Shown: positions 47,189-59,003, numbered from the stretch's first letter. The stretch is DNA of 64,000 bases from Aselliscus stoliczkanus (GCA_033961575.1 CM066728.1:110006852-110070851); one strand, 5' to 3'. Notes: generated by a model from the letters alone, not told the origin. A program made the numbers and translations.

Positions 47189-47273
47189 TCACATGCGTGC
47201 ACACATTTATATACATATATAAACACATACAAAGGTGGATATATGAAATACGCAGTGCCTGGCCTGAGTCAAC

Positions 47274-47752
47274 GAGTGCTGTCATACATAGGACCACAAA
47301 CGGGGTCTTAAGCAACAGAAATCCACTCTCTCACAGGCCAGAGGCCAGCAGCCGGAGACCAGGTGTCCACCAGGCTGGCCCCTCCTGAGGCTGTGAGGAG
47401 GAGTCAGTGGGCAGTATCTGGAGATGTCACGAGCAGCCCCAGGCCTGCCTCCTGCTGCTGGGGGCTTGCTGGCGAGTTTTGGTCTTTCTTGGCTCATAGA
47501 TGCATCGCCCTGCTCTTTGCCTTCAGGTTCATGTCGTTCCCCCCGTGGGCATGTCTGTGCCTGAATTCCCCTTTTATAAGGAGACCAGCCATCTTGGATT
47601 AGGGGCCACCTGCTCCAAAACAGCCTCATCTAAACTAAATATATCTGCAGGGACTCCATTTCCCAGTAAGATCATATGCCCAGGTGCTTCAGGTTAGGAC
47701 TTCAACATACATGGTGTGGACTGGGGGTGGGGGGCAGTTGATCCCATCACAC
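47274..47752 (-). mobile_element. MLT1 LTR (ERVL-MaLR)
   Basis: Reversed LTR order: TGCTGTCATACATAGGACCA, CTTAAGCAACAGAAATCCAC, TCTCACAGGCCAGAGGCCAG, TTTTATAAGGAGACCAGCCA, TCTTGGATTAGGGGCCACCT and GGTTAGGACTTCAACATACA. Solo LTR; the overlapping 115-codon frame is spurious. Confidence 0.88.
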
Positions 47753-48190
47753 CCCCACCAACACACAGGCACGTTCACACACGCACTCAGACATACACAC
47801 TCCACCTGCCATCTGCTTTCATTCTAAAAAGCATCTATTAATTTCCTTGGCCTTCTGCATGTCCCCGGGCTGTGCAGCTACAAGGTACAAACATTACAGA
47901 TAGTGACACACCTGGACAAATTCAAAAACATGCAGCTAACTTCTGCTTTCTTTCTCATCGCCAAGAGTCTGAGTGTAGCACTCGCAGTCTAATCCAAGCT
48001 CCCATCCAACCCCTGGGCTTCTTCAATGCCCACAAGTCTGTAATTCCATGGAGATGGGTTCAGAGAGGGAGCTCCTGGCATCAGGGCCCTGGATGCCGTC
48101 CTGCTAATTAACGTCAAGAGAATCACTTTCCAACGTGGTGCCTTGGTTTCTTCATGGAAGACTTTACACCATGAGTGGAGTCCATGTATT
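47753..48190. other. Unique non-coding DNA
   Basis: No repeat or exon recognised apart from CA-rich DNA near 47750-47800. Confidence 0.45.
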
Positions 48191-48191
48191 C

Positions 48192-48290
48192 CCTTATGCA
48201 TTCAAAAGCTCTAATATACTCAGTGCGGGCCTACCATAGAGCAAAAATCTGGGGGTGCAGACATAAATGAGGAGCAGCCCCAGGGCCTCA
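48192..48290 (-). mobile_element. Possible L2/MIR-class remnant
   Basis: CTCAGTGCGGGCCTACCATA, then AAAATCTGGGGGTGCAGACA and TAAATGAGGAGCAGCCCCAG, recalls the pattern of an old L2-class repeat (tactatgtgcc... ggggatacaaagatgaa). Weak. Confidence 0.3.
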
Positions 48291-48790
48291 GCCCTCCACT
48301 ATCTTTCCACTCCCCAGAGTCAGTAATTCTAAGGCAGCTGACAAAGCCGGGGCACCGTCCTGTGCTAACAGTCCTGTCCTGCAGTGGATGTGGCCATGGC
48401 TTCCTCAGTGGTCTGCTGCTTTGGGGCCCCCACAGATTTCTTTCTGGCAGGAACTGACACATACAGCTCTCCCCACCCCACGAACTGTGCAAAGGGACCA
48501 GATTTGTCAGGTGGCAGAGGGAGCACGAAAGGCCAACACACCAGGTCTCAGCCTCAGGGAAACAGCGTGCACACCTTGTGCTGGCTGTCCCCAGTTCCCT
48601 CCCACCACACAGGCCCCGGGGAGACTGGCTGCCCTCTGAGGCTGAGGGAGGGAGGAGGAAGAGGCCAGGGGTCTCTTGTCCATTTCCTGTTCCAGACCAC
48701 GCTTCCGGAAGCCACTGGGGTCCCTTCTTCACAGCCCCCTCCCTTCTCAGCTCGGATAAAACCCTTTCCTTTCCTTTTAGAAAGAAAACA
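48291..48790. other. GC-rich unique DNA with the longest frames of the window
   Basis: A 216-codon plus-strand frame (48384-49034) and a 203-codon minus-strand frame (48220-48831) overlap. Both are Pro/Ser/Gly/Trp-rich with no domain, signal peptide or family I recognise, and the plus-strand frame runs on into LTR-like DNA. Opposed long frames in GC-rich DNA are expected by chance. If either were an exon, splice data would be needed to show it. Confidence 0.4.
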
Positions 48791-48794
48791 TAAC

Positions 48795-49180
48795 CCATGG
48801 CACTTGTTAAAGACAGCAAGGCAGACTTCATTCAGCGAGCCCACGCAATGTATAAGGGACCACTACAGAGCCGTTTTGTGGTGGGGAGAGATTGGGTTCA
48901 ACCCTGAACACAAGGAAAAGGGGGAACTTATAGCCCAGGAAGGATTCTGGCTGAGCTGGCCTAACAGGATTCTTGCTGAAGGCAGGGCCTGGGGGATGCA
49001 GGTGGGGAGGGACCTGATTAGATATCCAGGGTGATCAGGTGTGGCAGGTGGGGAATTCTGGCTAAGCCAACTGAGCAGAATTTTTGCTAACACGGCAATG
49101 CAAAGATGGACACGCTAGTCCTCAGGCAAGGTCCAGGGAAGGCGGCTCCGAGAATCCCTCCTAGAGTTCGGTCAAGGGCA
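48795..49180 (-). mobile_element. Possible LTR with internal imperfect repeat
   Basis: CAGCAAGGCAGACTTCATTC, then AGGGACCACTACAGAGCCGT and TTGTGGTGGGGAGAGATTGG, recalls the reversed end of an LTR. An imperfect duplication GGATTCTGGCTGAGCTGGCC...ATTCTTGCTGAAGGC (about 48941-48983) and GAATTCTGGCTAAGCCAACT...TTTTTGCTAACACGG (about 49052-49094) is of the type found in LTR U3 regions. Family not identified. Confidence 0.4.
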
Positions 49181-50635
49181 CTATGCCACCTTGGTCCTCT
49201 TGGTCTAGGAGACATAGACCACTTCCTTTGTCATTGTCTGTGAACAAGCCAACACTTCTGAGAGCAGATGTTTCCTTAAGCTCTCCTGAGCTATCTGAGT
49301 TTGGTTTTGTTTTCTGCGGGGACCCGGATGACACAAGCCTGGCGTCCAGCCCTGTGCTGAGAGCATCCCCAAGGTCGTTTTAGCCTCCACCATGACTTAC
49401 TAATGTGTTTCTGATGTCACCATTCTCCTGAAGATTTCCTGACAACAGGCAGATCGCTCGTCAAAACGGAGCATTTGAAAGGTGGATATCCCCCCATGAT
49501 TTGCACCGTGCTTTCGAAGGCTCTTTTCAAATGAGTGGCTTGTGAATAGACAAGATTTATCACTGGCACTCCGGCTATTGAAAACAAGCCTGCACCTCAC
49601 ATCAGGGAATCCCAGCTGCGAGAGTAAAGTCAGCGCAAGTGAGCCCCCGAGCCAGTGAGGAGGTGGCTCCCGTCAGAGCCAGGGTGTAGGCACTCAGGGT
49701 GCAGGGCGTCGAGTGCCACCTCTAAAGGCAATCGCTCTGCTCTGTGCTGTGGGGGGCCCACCTTCCATTTTGAGCCCCTTTGTCACTGAGAACAAGGGAA
49801 GCGCATGAGCTCAATGGGTGGAGTGACCCCGCTTGTCCTGAAAAGAACCCTCATGAGACCAGGATTAGGCAGATCAGAGCTGGGTAAATTGTGAAGTTCG
49901 AGGCTTGCTGGGTTTTCCACACTCAAAGAGTAAAATAACATCTTTCTTCTATTACTCACTTTTTGCATTGACTCCAAAGGCCAGTAGTTGAACTCAAGTA
50001 AATACTTCTTATTATGGTTGTTCAAAAGCCGTATTGCAGGGCTTCCTGAAACATATATTTCATAGTCTGATAGCCTGGCAGTGGGAATGGGTTGCTCTAT
50101 GAACCCAGGTAAATTCCTTAAACTATTTGAGCTTAATGTCAATAAGAGTTAAAGCTGATTGTTCAATGGAAATGATGGATCTAGGAGAAAATAAAATCAT
50201 AACTAAAAATAATTACAACAAAAAAGCCCTAAGAATTTAAATTCATCTAAATTTTAGAAAACTATGTCTCAAAATGAAAACGAAATTACATGTTAAGACA
50301 AATAAGAAAAATACACTAAAAGAAATGCTAAAACAAGTTCTTCAAGTAGAAGAAAAAAGACCCCAGATAAGAATGGCAAGAATGAAAACTTTATAATTGT
50401 AAGTAAATCTAAACAGAATTTTCCATAGAATAATTATCGAATTAAAAAGAATGACAACAATAATGCATGAAGTAGAAGGAGGTTAAGTGGAGTTAGGGCA
50501 TCCTGAATGTCCTGCATTGGGTGGAAATAAGTAAAAGTAGTAATTTACATTAGACTTCAGAAGTCAAAGATGCCCGCTGCATTCTCCAGGATAATCTGGT
50601 TTAAAAAGAGTGCATAACGGTGAAGCTAATGGGGG
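49181..50635. other. Unique DNA; 49,400-49,620 possibly conserved
   Basis: The part at 49400-49620 is repeat-free and motif-rich (GGGAATCCCAGCTGCGAGAG, TTTATCACTGGCACTCCGGC). The rest to 50.6 kb is AT-rich without a recognised repeat. A 119-codon minus-strand frame at 49783-50142 is unrecognised. Confidence 0.35.
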
Positions 50636-50639
50636 AGGG

Positions 50640-52058
50640 GAATGGAATACTTTAAAAATACTTTACCAGTCGGACAAAACAGAGAACGTGAAGAAAATCC
50701 CGTCTTCCGGATACCACGACTTACTACGAAGCTACCATAGTTGAGACATTTCGGTACTGACAGAAGGATAAACACGTTTTTTAAAAAATGGAATGATCTC
50801 TTTGGAAACCTGTGTGGCATCAGCAGCTAAATATGGCCCCTTGCTGGATAACAAGGTGGCACAGAGAACAAGTGGGGCGTGGTGGTCTTTCCAATAAGTG
50901 GTGGTGAACCTGTGGGACACCCACAAGGAAAAGAGTGACTCTTAGCCCCTCCCTCACGCAGCACGTAAAATCAGTTCCAGGTGGATTACACATATACCTG
51001 TGAAATACAAAGCAATAGAGTTTCTAGAAAATAACATAGAATATCTCCATGACTCGGGAGTAGGAAAAGGTAAGATGCAAAAGTGGTAAATAGAGCTGTA
51101 TTAAACTTAGGAAAATGTGTTCCTCAAGAAAAGACAAGACACTACTAAGGGAGGAAGAAGGCAAGCTTAGTATCGTATAAACTTACTTTCATATTACATT
51201 ATGTACATTATTTACATCACATATAATGACCAATGTTCTCCCACAGAGAATTCCTAGAGAATAACAAGAAAAAGACAGTCAACCATATGCAAACAAAACA
51301 AAACAAAACAAAACAAAAAACAGGCAAAAAGACCTAAACAGGAACTTTGCCAAAGAGAATATCTAAATGGTTAAGAAACACATGAAAACATGTTTAATCT
51401 GATTGATCATCAGGGGAAACATAGATATAAAGACCACAATGGAACATCATAACTCACCCTCCAAAATAAATACATTCAAAGATTGACAGTGACAAGTATT
51501 AGCACAGTTGCTTGGAAATTGTTCAGTGTTACCTACTGAACTTGAACAAATGCCCTCCGATGACCCAACCACTATGTTCTCTGGTCTATACCAAGAGACA
51601 TGTATGAGAATATTTGTGGTGGCGTTATCCATACTAGCCCCACACTGGAGTCGATTATAATCTCCTTCAATTGAGGAATGTCTAAATAAATGGTAGAATA
51701 CTAATACAATGAAATATCATGAAGCCATGACAATGAACAATGTGCAGCTACGCACAACAACATGGCTAAATCTCACAAATGTAAGTTGAATGAAAAAAAA
51801 AAGAATAACAAAGAATTATGCTATACAATTCCACTTACATAAATTCAAAACCAGAGAGAACTGCTCAAAAAGCATGTGGTATGAGCTGCATTTGTGAGGC
51901 AGTTTGAGCTGCACTTTTGGGGTCTGGCAGTGCTCTCTATCTCTTGGCCTGGATATTGGTAACTCAGCGATATTCATCTGGTAACAATCCATTGCCTGTA
52001 CATTTATGATTTGTACATTTTATGTGCATGTGTTACATTTTATCAAAAAAAAGGAAAA
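50640..52058 (+). mobile_element. LINE-1 3' part: end of ORF2 and 3' UTR
   Basis: Order as in an old L1: CCACGACTTACTACGAAGCT, GGTACTGACAGAAGGATAAAC, TCAGTTCCAGGTGGATTACA, TTTCTAGAAAATAACATAGA, AACAGGAACTTTGCCAAAGA, TGTAAGTTGAATGAAAAAAAA, ATTCCACTTACATAAATTC, TTTTATGTGCATGTGTTACATTTTATC, then an A-run at 52045-52052. The ORF2 remnant is destroyed. A (CAAAA)n run lies inside at about 51293-51317. Confidence 0.9.
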
Positions 52059-52483
52059 AACATGTGCGCTCAAATGCCAAACCTGAAAGCATAAAAACGT
52101 CACAATTTGATAGCTGAAGTTGGAAATAAGTTACTTGGGAACCTCTAAGTGACTCTTTTGACCAGATTTTGATGTGAGTGACTTGAAATAAATTCTGTTT
52201 ATGGTACTCTAAAGACACAAAAGTCTATGAAATAAGTAAATGGAACCTTGGGTATAAAAAAGGGATATTGCAACTCTTTGGGAGAAGAAGGGCAGACCCA
52301 CTCTGAAAAATGAGGTCCTTCTTAAATTCATTCACCAAGGACCTGTCAAGCATTGATCACAGAGCAGGTGTGTCTCTTTGACTCAGAAACCAGTATCTAA
52401 AAAGGGGATCCCTGGCCTTTCATAAAGTCAGATTCTTTCCTTTAACATCTGCCAGAGAAGGATTTTGTTGAACTGTGGTAAAA

Positions 52484-52514
<31 letters not shown>

Positions 52515-53455
52515 TACATATATAAAGGCAGGTTTGATGAAGTAGACAAAAGAACGGGAATTTGAAATTGAAACACCTATGGTTTAGCCCCAGTGCAGCC
52601 ATTAAACTATGTTGTTTTAGCAGGTTGTTTAACATGGAAAATGAAATATACAATATTCTCTCATTCTTAAAAGTAAGTATAAACATTACAATTTCATAGT
52701 CTTGATATAGATATCAAATAAAATGTAGACCGTTGTGTAGTCAGAATTTCCATTGGGGTGGAGTGAATGAACCATGGAAAAAGAAAGACCTGATAAAAAA
52801 ATCAGGCGGATTGAAGTCTCCCTAAAAAGTTGTCCTGGATGAGGCATTTCTGAGACCTTGAGTGACTGAGAGGGTCATCGGAGAGAAAACATCAGGAGGC
52901 CCAAGGCTTCTTCTAGCCCTAGGCATCTGAGAATGAGCACAGAGAGCTGGTGTCCCCTGGGAATCACTGCCCTGAGCCTGTGCCTCTCCCTAGTCTGCCA
53001 GGACCGGGTCTGTCCAGTTCAGGAAACTGACATTGTGAGCAGCATGACACTCCTGCCTCAGTCCACATTCACCAGTGACCTGAGAGCCCTCTCACTCTGA
53101 TGGCGGAGGGCACTGATGCCCCAGGCGAGGGCTGCTGTGGTGGCTTTCCTCACCCTCCTCTGAGCATTGTGTCTGCAGTGTCAGCCTCTGCCCCTATGGA
53201 TTCATGTCACAGGGATGGCATCCTGACTTCAACACCCCACATGTGAAGAAAGATCCATGAGAGGGCCCTTCCAAGAGTCCACATCATGGCTTTTCCACAA
53301 GAATTATCCCAAACCAGAAGAGTAAGACTCCATTAAGGAGAGTTTCCAAGTCAACCAACCCAGGCTAATAAAAATAACAGCATCCTAGGGCTTGAGGCTT
53401 AAATTATATTAAATTAGAGGTAAGTACCTTAAACAGGGTAAGCATTAAACGTCAT
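52059..53455. other. Unique non-coding DNA with a (CA)13 tract
   Basis: (CA)n at 52489-52514. Otherwise no repeat or exon recognised. Confidence 0.5.
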
Positions 53456-53457
53456 AG

Positions 53458-53815
53458 GCATCACCATCATTGCTATCATCAACACAACCATCACTGTCCT
53501 CACCATCATCACCATCGTCATCATCATCACCAGCATCATCACCGTCATCACCATCATCACCATCATCATCACCATCATCATCACCATCACCATCACCACC
53601 ATTACCATCATCACCATCATCACCATCATCACCATCATCACTATCATCACCAGCATCATCATCACCACCATCATCACCATCATCATCATGACCATCACCA
53701 TCATCATCACCAGCGTCATCACCACCATCATCACCACCACCATCATCATCATCACCAGTGTCATCACCACCATCATCACCATCATCACCATCGTCATCAT
53801 CATCACCATCATCAG
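53458..53815. repeat. Imperfect (CAT/CAC)n trinucleotide array, about 360 bp
   Basis: Nearly every triplet is ATC, ACC or CAT phase-variants, with scattered GTC, AGC and GAC changes. Since the period is three, the minus strand gives a 132-codon Met/Val frame and the plus strand a Ser/Pro frame. Neither is a gene. CACCATCATC-type sub-blocks repeat irregularly. Confidence 0.97.
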
Positions 53816-54265
53816 TGTCTTTGTCATTCAGAGATGGTAGATTGCTTCTGCCTTCTTTTTGTGTGTTTTTTTCCCCAACCTCCCATACTCCTGAGTGCTC
53901 ACCTGAGACCTCTTGAACTAAGTGTGCCCAGCCATGCCCATCACAGAGGCGCAGGTAGACTGGCGTGTTCTCCCTCCCTGACCATATGAAAATGGCAGGG
54001 ATGAGTGTCCACAGCCAGCAGTGACAAACCTGGATGCATGGCCTTGAGCTCAGTGGACACAGAGCAGCAGGGCTACAGCCCCCGGGAGTTGGTGGGACAG
54101 GATGGCTGAGAATAACGGTGTTAAGAAACGGGCTGCCTGTGATCTTGAAAGCGCCACCAACTTGTGGCCAGCAGGGAGCCGTTGCTAGACTCTGCCTTGA
54201 TGTTCCAAATGAAGCTGATTGTGCTGCAGGCCTGTTCCATTTATTTACAGTGAGGAGATGAAACC
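53816..54265. other. Unique non-coding DNA
   Basis: No repeat or exon recognised. Confidence 0.45.
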
Positions 54266-54269
54266 CAGG

Positions 54270-54500
54270 TGAGTTATTTGGCAGCAGGGGATGCTGCTGT
54301 TTTTAATCAAAGCAAATAAAAAGACAATCTCTTTATTGAAAAGATGTATCCTCACGGCCCTTTACAGGCTGCAGATGTGTGCACCTTGATCTGACAGTCC
54401 TTTGAAAACACAACGCACTTGAAAAGCAATCTATATGTTCCTAATTTCACAATAAAATGCTTAAATAATGCTGTCTTTCTGAATCGGGGAAGAAAAGAAA
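54270..54500. promoter_or_regulatory. Candidate conserved non-coding block
   Basis: Repeat-free. TTTTTAATCAAAGCAAATAA near 54300-54319 contains an ATCAAAG TCF/LEF-type site and AGCAAATA forkhead/octamer-like bases. ACAATAAAATGCTTAAATAA near 54449-54468 is AT-rich. Inferred only. Confidence 0.25.
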
Positions 54501-55385
54501 GAGAAAGAATAAGTCTGCTGTGACACAGGAACCAGCACAGAACACAAGCCCCTAGAAGGCGGCGATGCTCGGGGAGCCTGGATCCCAAGGCCACCCAGCC
54601 TTCGGCTGCTAACAGGCAAACTCAATTTTATAATATAAACATGAGCAGTCAAGACAATGACTAACCTACGAGGACACAAAAGGATGAGTAGGACAGCAGA
54701 ACCCAGTGTGTCTGTGGAGGTCTTAACTGTAGATTTACCGACGGTCAGAAAAGACTTCACACCCACAAGAAAGGTGAGCTGGAAGCCTCCAGATACGTCC
54801 CACGCAACAGTAGGGAGTCGTGTGTGGGCACGTGGATGACATGGTTTAAAGACCATCAGAAACATACCTCCTCTGTGACTGCTCTCAGGAGGCACCTGAA
54901 AGACAAATGCCCAGAGGATGACCCCATTCCCGCTGACCGACAGTTTTCATGCTGACCAGGGGTCACACATGACCTGTTTGGTGATGCTGCGAAGGAGACA
55001 TGTTTGAGTCCTTAATATTCAGGTCCCATGACTTGAGAGAAGATAGATGAGGTAGAGAAAACATATATTTGCTGGATTTCTGGCATGATTTCTTCACTCA
55101 ACTAGACTAGGAAAAATATATAATCTGTATTTTGAAGTGACTCTTTATTGTTTCAAAACTGGCTGTGTGAGTGCAGACGTAGCACTGTCATCTCTTCAGC
55201 TGTACAATTCTCACGTGACTCTTACCACCCAACCCATGAATACTTCATTACAGAACAATAAGTCACCTGAGCAAGGTGAGCACCGCTGAGCGGCACTGGG
55301 CCTTGGGATTCGAGCTCGAGAAGATAAATACTTAGAAGGCCTGGAGTGGATTCGAGAATCTCCCCCGAATTTTCATCTACCCTGA
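54501..55385. other. Unique non-coding DNA
   Basis: A 144-codon minus-strand frame at 54461-54895 without family resemblance. No repeat recognised. Confidence 0.45.
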
Positions 55386-55389
55386 TTCT

Positions 55390-55785
55390 CATCTACCACG
55401 ATGTGACTTTATTGGGATAAAAAGGGTCTTTGCAGCTGTAATTAGTGAAGATGAGGTCGTTCTGGGTTAGGCTGGGTTCTAACCCGATGCCTGATGTCCC
55501 AACACAAAGAGAAAGCAGAGACACACAGGGAAGAAGACTGTATGAAGACAGAAGCAGAGAGTGGTGACGTGTCTACCAGCCAAGGGACACCAAGGATTGA
55601 CGGCAACCACCAGAAGCTGGAAGAGGCATGAAGGACCCTCCCCTGAGGCTTTCGGAGGGAGCGCGGCCCAGCTGACACCTTGATTTCAGACTTCTGGTCT
55701 CCATAACTGTGAGAGACTAAATGCCTCTGGCTTTAAACCATCAAGTTTGTGGTCCTTTGTTACAGCAGCCCCAGGAAATGAACAC
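55390..55785 (+). mobile_element. MLT1 LTR (ERVL-MaLR), 3' part
   Basis: GATGTGACTTTATTGGGATA, GTAATTAGTGAAGATGAGGT, CTGACACCTTGATTTCAGAC, CATAACTGTGAGAGACTAAA, CATCAAGTTTGTGGTCCTTT and GTTACAGCAGCCCCAGG are in plus-strand LTR order. The 5' end is not recognised. Confidence 0.85.
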
Positions 55786-56304
55786 CAGGTCCCCTAGCCA
55801 TCCAGAGGATGGAGCCCACAAGCCCAGCCCTACCAGGAATCCGTGACCACTGAGCTTTAAGTGTCCTTTGAAACCTGTGAAGGTATTAAACAAGGCTTCT
55901 CCTAAGTGACCCACTAACGCATTGCATTCTGACAGATGCTGCCCCACCAGGGGCCACCGTGAGCTCGGCCAGTCCTCTGTGTGGGGTGCACTCTATCCTT
56001 GATCGGGCTTATGGAAAGATATTCCCTTTAGTATCTAACCCGCATTTTCAGCGGCCTGGCATGGCTTTCATTTGACAGTGTTTGTTAGCTGGAATTGTGG
56101 AGCTTTCACGGGTTGTTTCTGGCTGTCCCTGCATCTCGCATTATTTCTGTGCCTGTTCCTTCTCTCACCCACTCTCCCCGCTACGCTGCCCTTTCCAGTG
56201 CCTGACACGTACCGATGTCTCTCCCACCACACATACCGCGTCCTTGGTCCCCCACCCTTCTATCTGTTATGCCTTTCCCCTGTCCCTTCGTAGCCAAGTG
56301 TGCT
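55786..56304. other. Unique non-coding DNA
   Basis: No repeat or exon recognised. Overlapping 73-82-codon plus-strand frames. Confidence 0.45.
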
Positions 56305-56307
56305 CAT

Positions 56308-56762
56308 TCCCTGGGGCTGCTGTGACATAGTGCTGCAAAGCTGGTAGCTTAAAACACCAGCGTTTTATTCTCTCACACCCCTGGAGGCCACAAGTCTGAA
56401 ACCAAGGCGTTGACAGATCCCTGAAGGCTCTAGGAAAAAAAGAAATCACTGTTCCTTCCTCGTTCCTGGTGCTGCGGACAATCCTGGTGTTCCCGGGTTT
56501 GCAGCTGTGTCCTGCCCCGCTCACCCCGTCCTCACACGGGCTCTCCCTGTGTCCTGCCACGCTCACCCCGTCCTCACACGGCTCTCCCTGTGTCTCTGTG
56601 TGTCTCTCTCTTCTTAGAAGAACATCATTCACCCTAAGCCAGTATGACTTCATCTCAATTTGGTATCATCTGCAAAGACCCTATTTCCCAATAAGGTCGT
56701 TCACAGTCACTGGGGGTAAGGGCTTGAACGTGTATTTCTGGGGGACACCGTTCAACCGACAG
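56308..56762 (-). mobile_element. MLT1 LTR (ERVL-MaLR) with internal tandem duplication
   Basis: Reversed LTR order: GGGGCTGCTGTGACATAGTG, TAGCTTAAAACACCAGCGTT, TTTTATTCTCTCACACCCCTGG, AAGACCCTATTTCCCAATAA and GGGGACACCGTTCAACCGAC. It carries a 42/41-bp tandem duplication at 56508-56590. Not in tandem orientation with the MLT1 at 55.4 kb (opposite strands), so the two are separate solo LTRs. Confidence 0.88.
56508..56590. repeat. 42-bp tandem duplication inside the MLT1 LTR
   Basis: Copy 1 at 56508-56549 and copy 2 at 56550-56590 both begin TGTCCTGCC and continue CGCTCACCCCGTCCTCACAC. One substitution and a single-base deletion separate them. The close match means the duplication is much younger than the LTR. 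Confidence 0.95.
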
Positions 56763-56764
56763 TG

Positions 56765-58900
56765 CCGAGGCTGTTGAGACTGCGGGCCAGCTCCATGAGC
56801 GGCCTGTCACATGTCACTCCTCCAGTCAGGGCTCCCGTGTCTGCACCCACCCCTGCCGTGCAGTCGGCAGACCTGCCCGGTGACAGGCAGGTGTGTCTCA
56901 GACCCTTGCTGTCCCTGCCACAGAATCTGGCCCCGCTGGGGCCTGCTGGGGCCTGCAGCCCCTGTCTTTGCCGTACACTGTTTGTTCTGTGCATCTCATC
57001 CAGGGGGCTCTGTCCAGACAGATGTCCTCACGGCTGTCCCCTGTCCTTCCTTCAGGGACTCCTGCACACAGAACCCGATCTGCACGGTTCTCCCACCCGG
57101 GGCCCTGCCTCCCCCCGCCCTCCTCGGCTCGCTCGACCCCCGACATTGCGTCAGTGACTCCGGGCGGTGCGGAGACTGTGGCCCAGGGAGCTCGCTTCAT
57201 TTGGCACGTTGGCTTTTCTCTTCCTCTTTCCCTTCTGGTGGGGGTCGGAGACGAGAACCTTCTCTGGTGGCTCCTTTCCTGGGTAACTGTCATCACTTAA
57301 GAGCAGTGCGAGGCCGATCCGCAGGAACGCCTGTCTCAGCTCCCGCCTGATGGGGGCCTGGCCGGGAGGCTGCCCTGGGCTCCCAGGCCCCAGTGTCCCC
57401 TGCGTCAGTGCACCCAGCATGCTTGGCTGTAAATGTCCATCTGTCTGTCTGTCCCCCACCTCATCTGCCAACACCTCTGGAGCTGCCCACACCTTGGCAT
57501 CCCCAGGAGTGGTGACGCAGGCGCTCCCGTGGGCCGGGCACCAGCCCACGGTGACAGCAGCCAAAATACAGCACGCCACGCTGGCTGCCAGACACCCCCC
57601 CACGCTGTCATGTGGGCCTGTGATAAGGCTTCCGGCTTGCTTTTGTTTTTGAACTTAGTAGAAGACAAACGTTATTTGATTAACATGGATTTCTAAGCCT
57701 ATAATTACATTCTTTCCAGAGTCAAAATTCTGTTTCTCTAGGAAAACCTTGTTTTATTTTTTATATATTTTTTTACTCCGTGAGTCTTCAGCCATTTCTT
57801 GTGGTGATTTCTGATGGCATCTATTTTTTTTTTCTCCAAATGATTATTTCGATCACAGTTTCATCAAAACAGTCAAGGGGACCCAGGCGCTCCTGACCAC
57901 ACACACTCTCAGCCTCCCACCTCCCGGAAAACACAGGTACCCACCGTCACCTGAGGACCCACTTCCCAGGAGGTCAGAGTTCACCAGAGCCCTCGGCTTA
58001 AGGAGAAAGCAGCCGGCACAGGTGGACCTTAACGGGATCCTGCCACAGGCTAACAGAGCTGGCCTGATTCCTGGGGATGAACAACTCTACATCCCAAAGG
58101 AAAACATAGTGTCAAATATTGACGGCAGCCGGGCCTCCCTCCGTGAGAGCTGGTCCAGGGCCGGTGCTTCCTGCCTTGCTGCAGCCTCGGCCTGAGTGGC
58201 TGTGGTCAGTGGAAAAGGGCCCTGGCCACCGCTGGCACCCCAGTGAAGCCCTGGGGACCCTCCACGCAGTGTGCAAGGCACGGCTTCTGGAATCATCACC
58301 AGCTTCCCAGGAACAGCCAATCACAGACACCCCTTGCATGTGCTTTGCCTGCTTTCTAGAAAGATCTGCAGGACGGCCAAGAGGAGCAGCTCGAGGCCAT
58401 GGCCAGGACAGCCAGCCGGATGGACGGCTCAGGGCGGGCTTGCTCATCGGGGTTGTGATTGTCTGGTCTCCTCCCCAGGCCTCCGTTTCCTGGTATGTGA
58501 GCTGAAGAGACGGGGTTGTGTTACGCTTCTGGAATTTGTGGCTCTACAAGTGTTTTGACTGTAAAATTTCCATCAAGACTAACGCTAGCTTTGTCTCAAA
58601 TGAGGAAAAACAAATGGAAACCATGTGCAGAAGTCACCAGGGCAAACACCATGCCCCGCGCAGTGTCGGGGAAGGACAGAGGCTGGGCTCTCACCCAACC
58701 GGAGGCGCTCCCTGCAGGGGGCACAGGCCAGGCCCAAGGCTCAGCAGGCGGTTCCCTTCCTGGCCGCTAGACGCGGGTCCTGCTCACCGCCCCGCGCTGG
58801 GAACCAGGCACCATGCTCAGTGGCCTGGGGAGAATGTGTTTCCTTTCTCAGTCTGTAAACTTGACCACGAGCGTCCCAGCTGGGCCCTGAATTGCTACTG
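56765..58900. other. GC-rich unique DNA, no exon supported
   Basis: Many long overlapping frames on both strands (up to 179 codons at 56811-57350, 150 at 57151-57603). CpG density is raised near 57100-57180. No protein family, start-site context or splice-bounded exon that I can recognise. It could hold exons or a promoter of an unrecognised transcript. Confidence 0.45.
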
Positions 58901-58914
58901 TGCATTAAGTACAT

Positions 58915-58940
58915 CTTTTAAGTAATAAATCTAATAAAGC

Positions 58941-59001
<61 letters not shown>
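58915..59001 (+). repeat. Poly(A)-signal-like bases followed by (TG)29
   Basis: AATAAATCTAATAAAG at 58924-58939 holds two AATAAA hexamers. An uninterrupted TG tract runs from 58943 to 59001. Hexamer plus downstream GT-rich element is the layout of a mammalian polyadenylation site, but no transcript upstream is identifiable. Confidence 0.6.

Positions 59002-59003
<2 letters not shown>

Noticed and set aside
48220..48831. 203-codon minus-strand frame
   Set aside because: Opposed to another long frame, with low-complexity Pro/Gly/Ser/Trp content and no family.
48384..49034. 216-codon plus-strand frame
   Set aside because: No recognisable domain; overlaps a 203-codon frame on the other strand and runs into LTR-like DNA. 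Composition fits GC-rich chance.
53429..53827. 132-codon Met/Val protein
   Set aside because: Pure translation of the CAT/CAC triplet repeat.
55390..56762. One provirus with two LTRs
   Set aside because: The two MLT1 LTRs are in opposite orientation with no internal retroviral sequence between them.
56811..57603. 179- and 150-codon frames on opposite strands
   Set aside because: GC-rich DNA with frames in many phases; no domain, splice context or start context.
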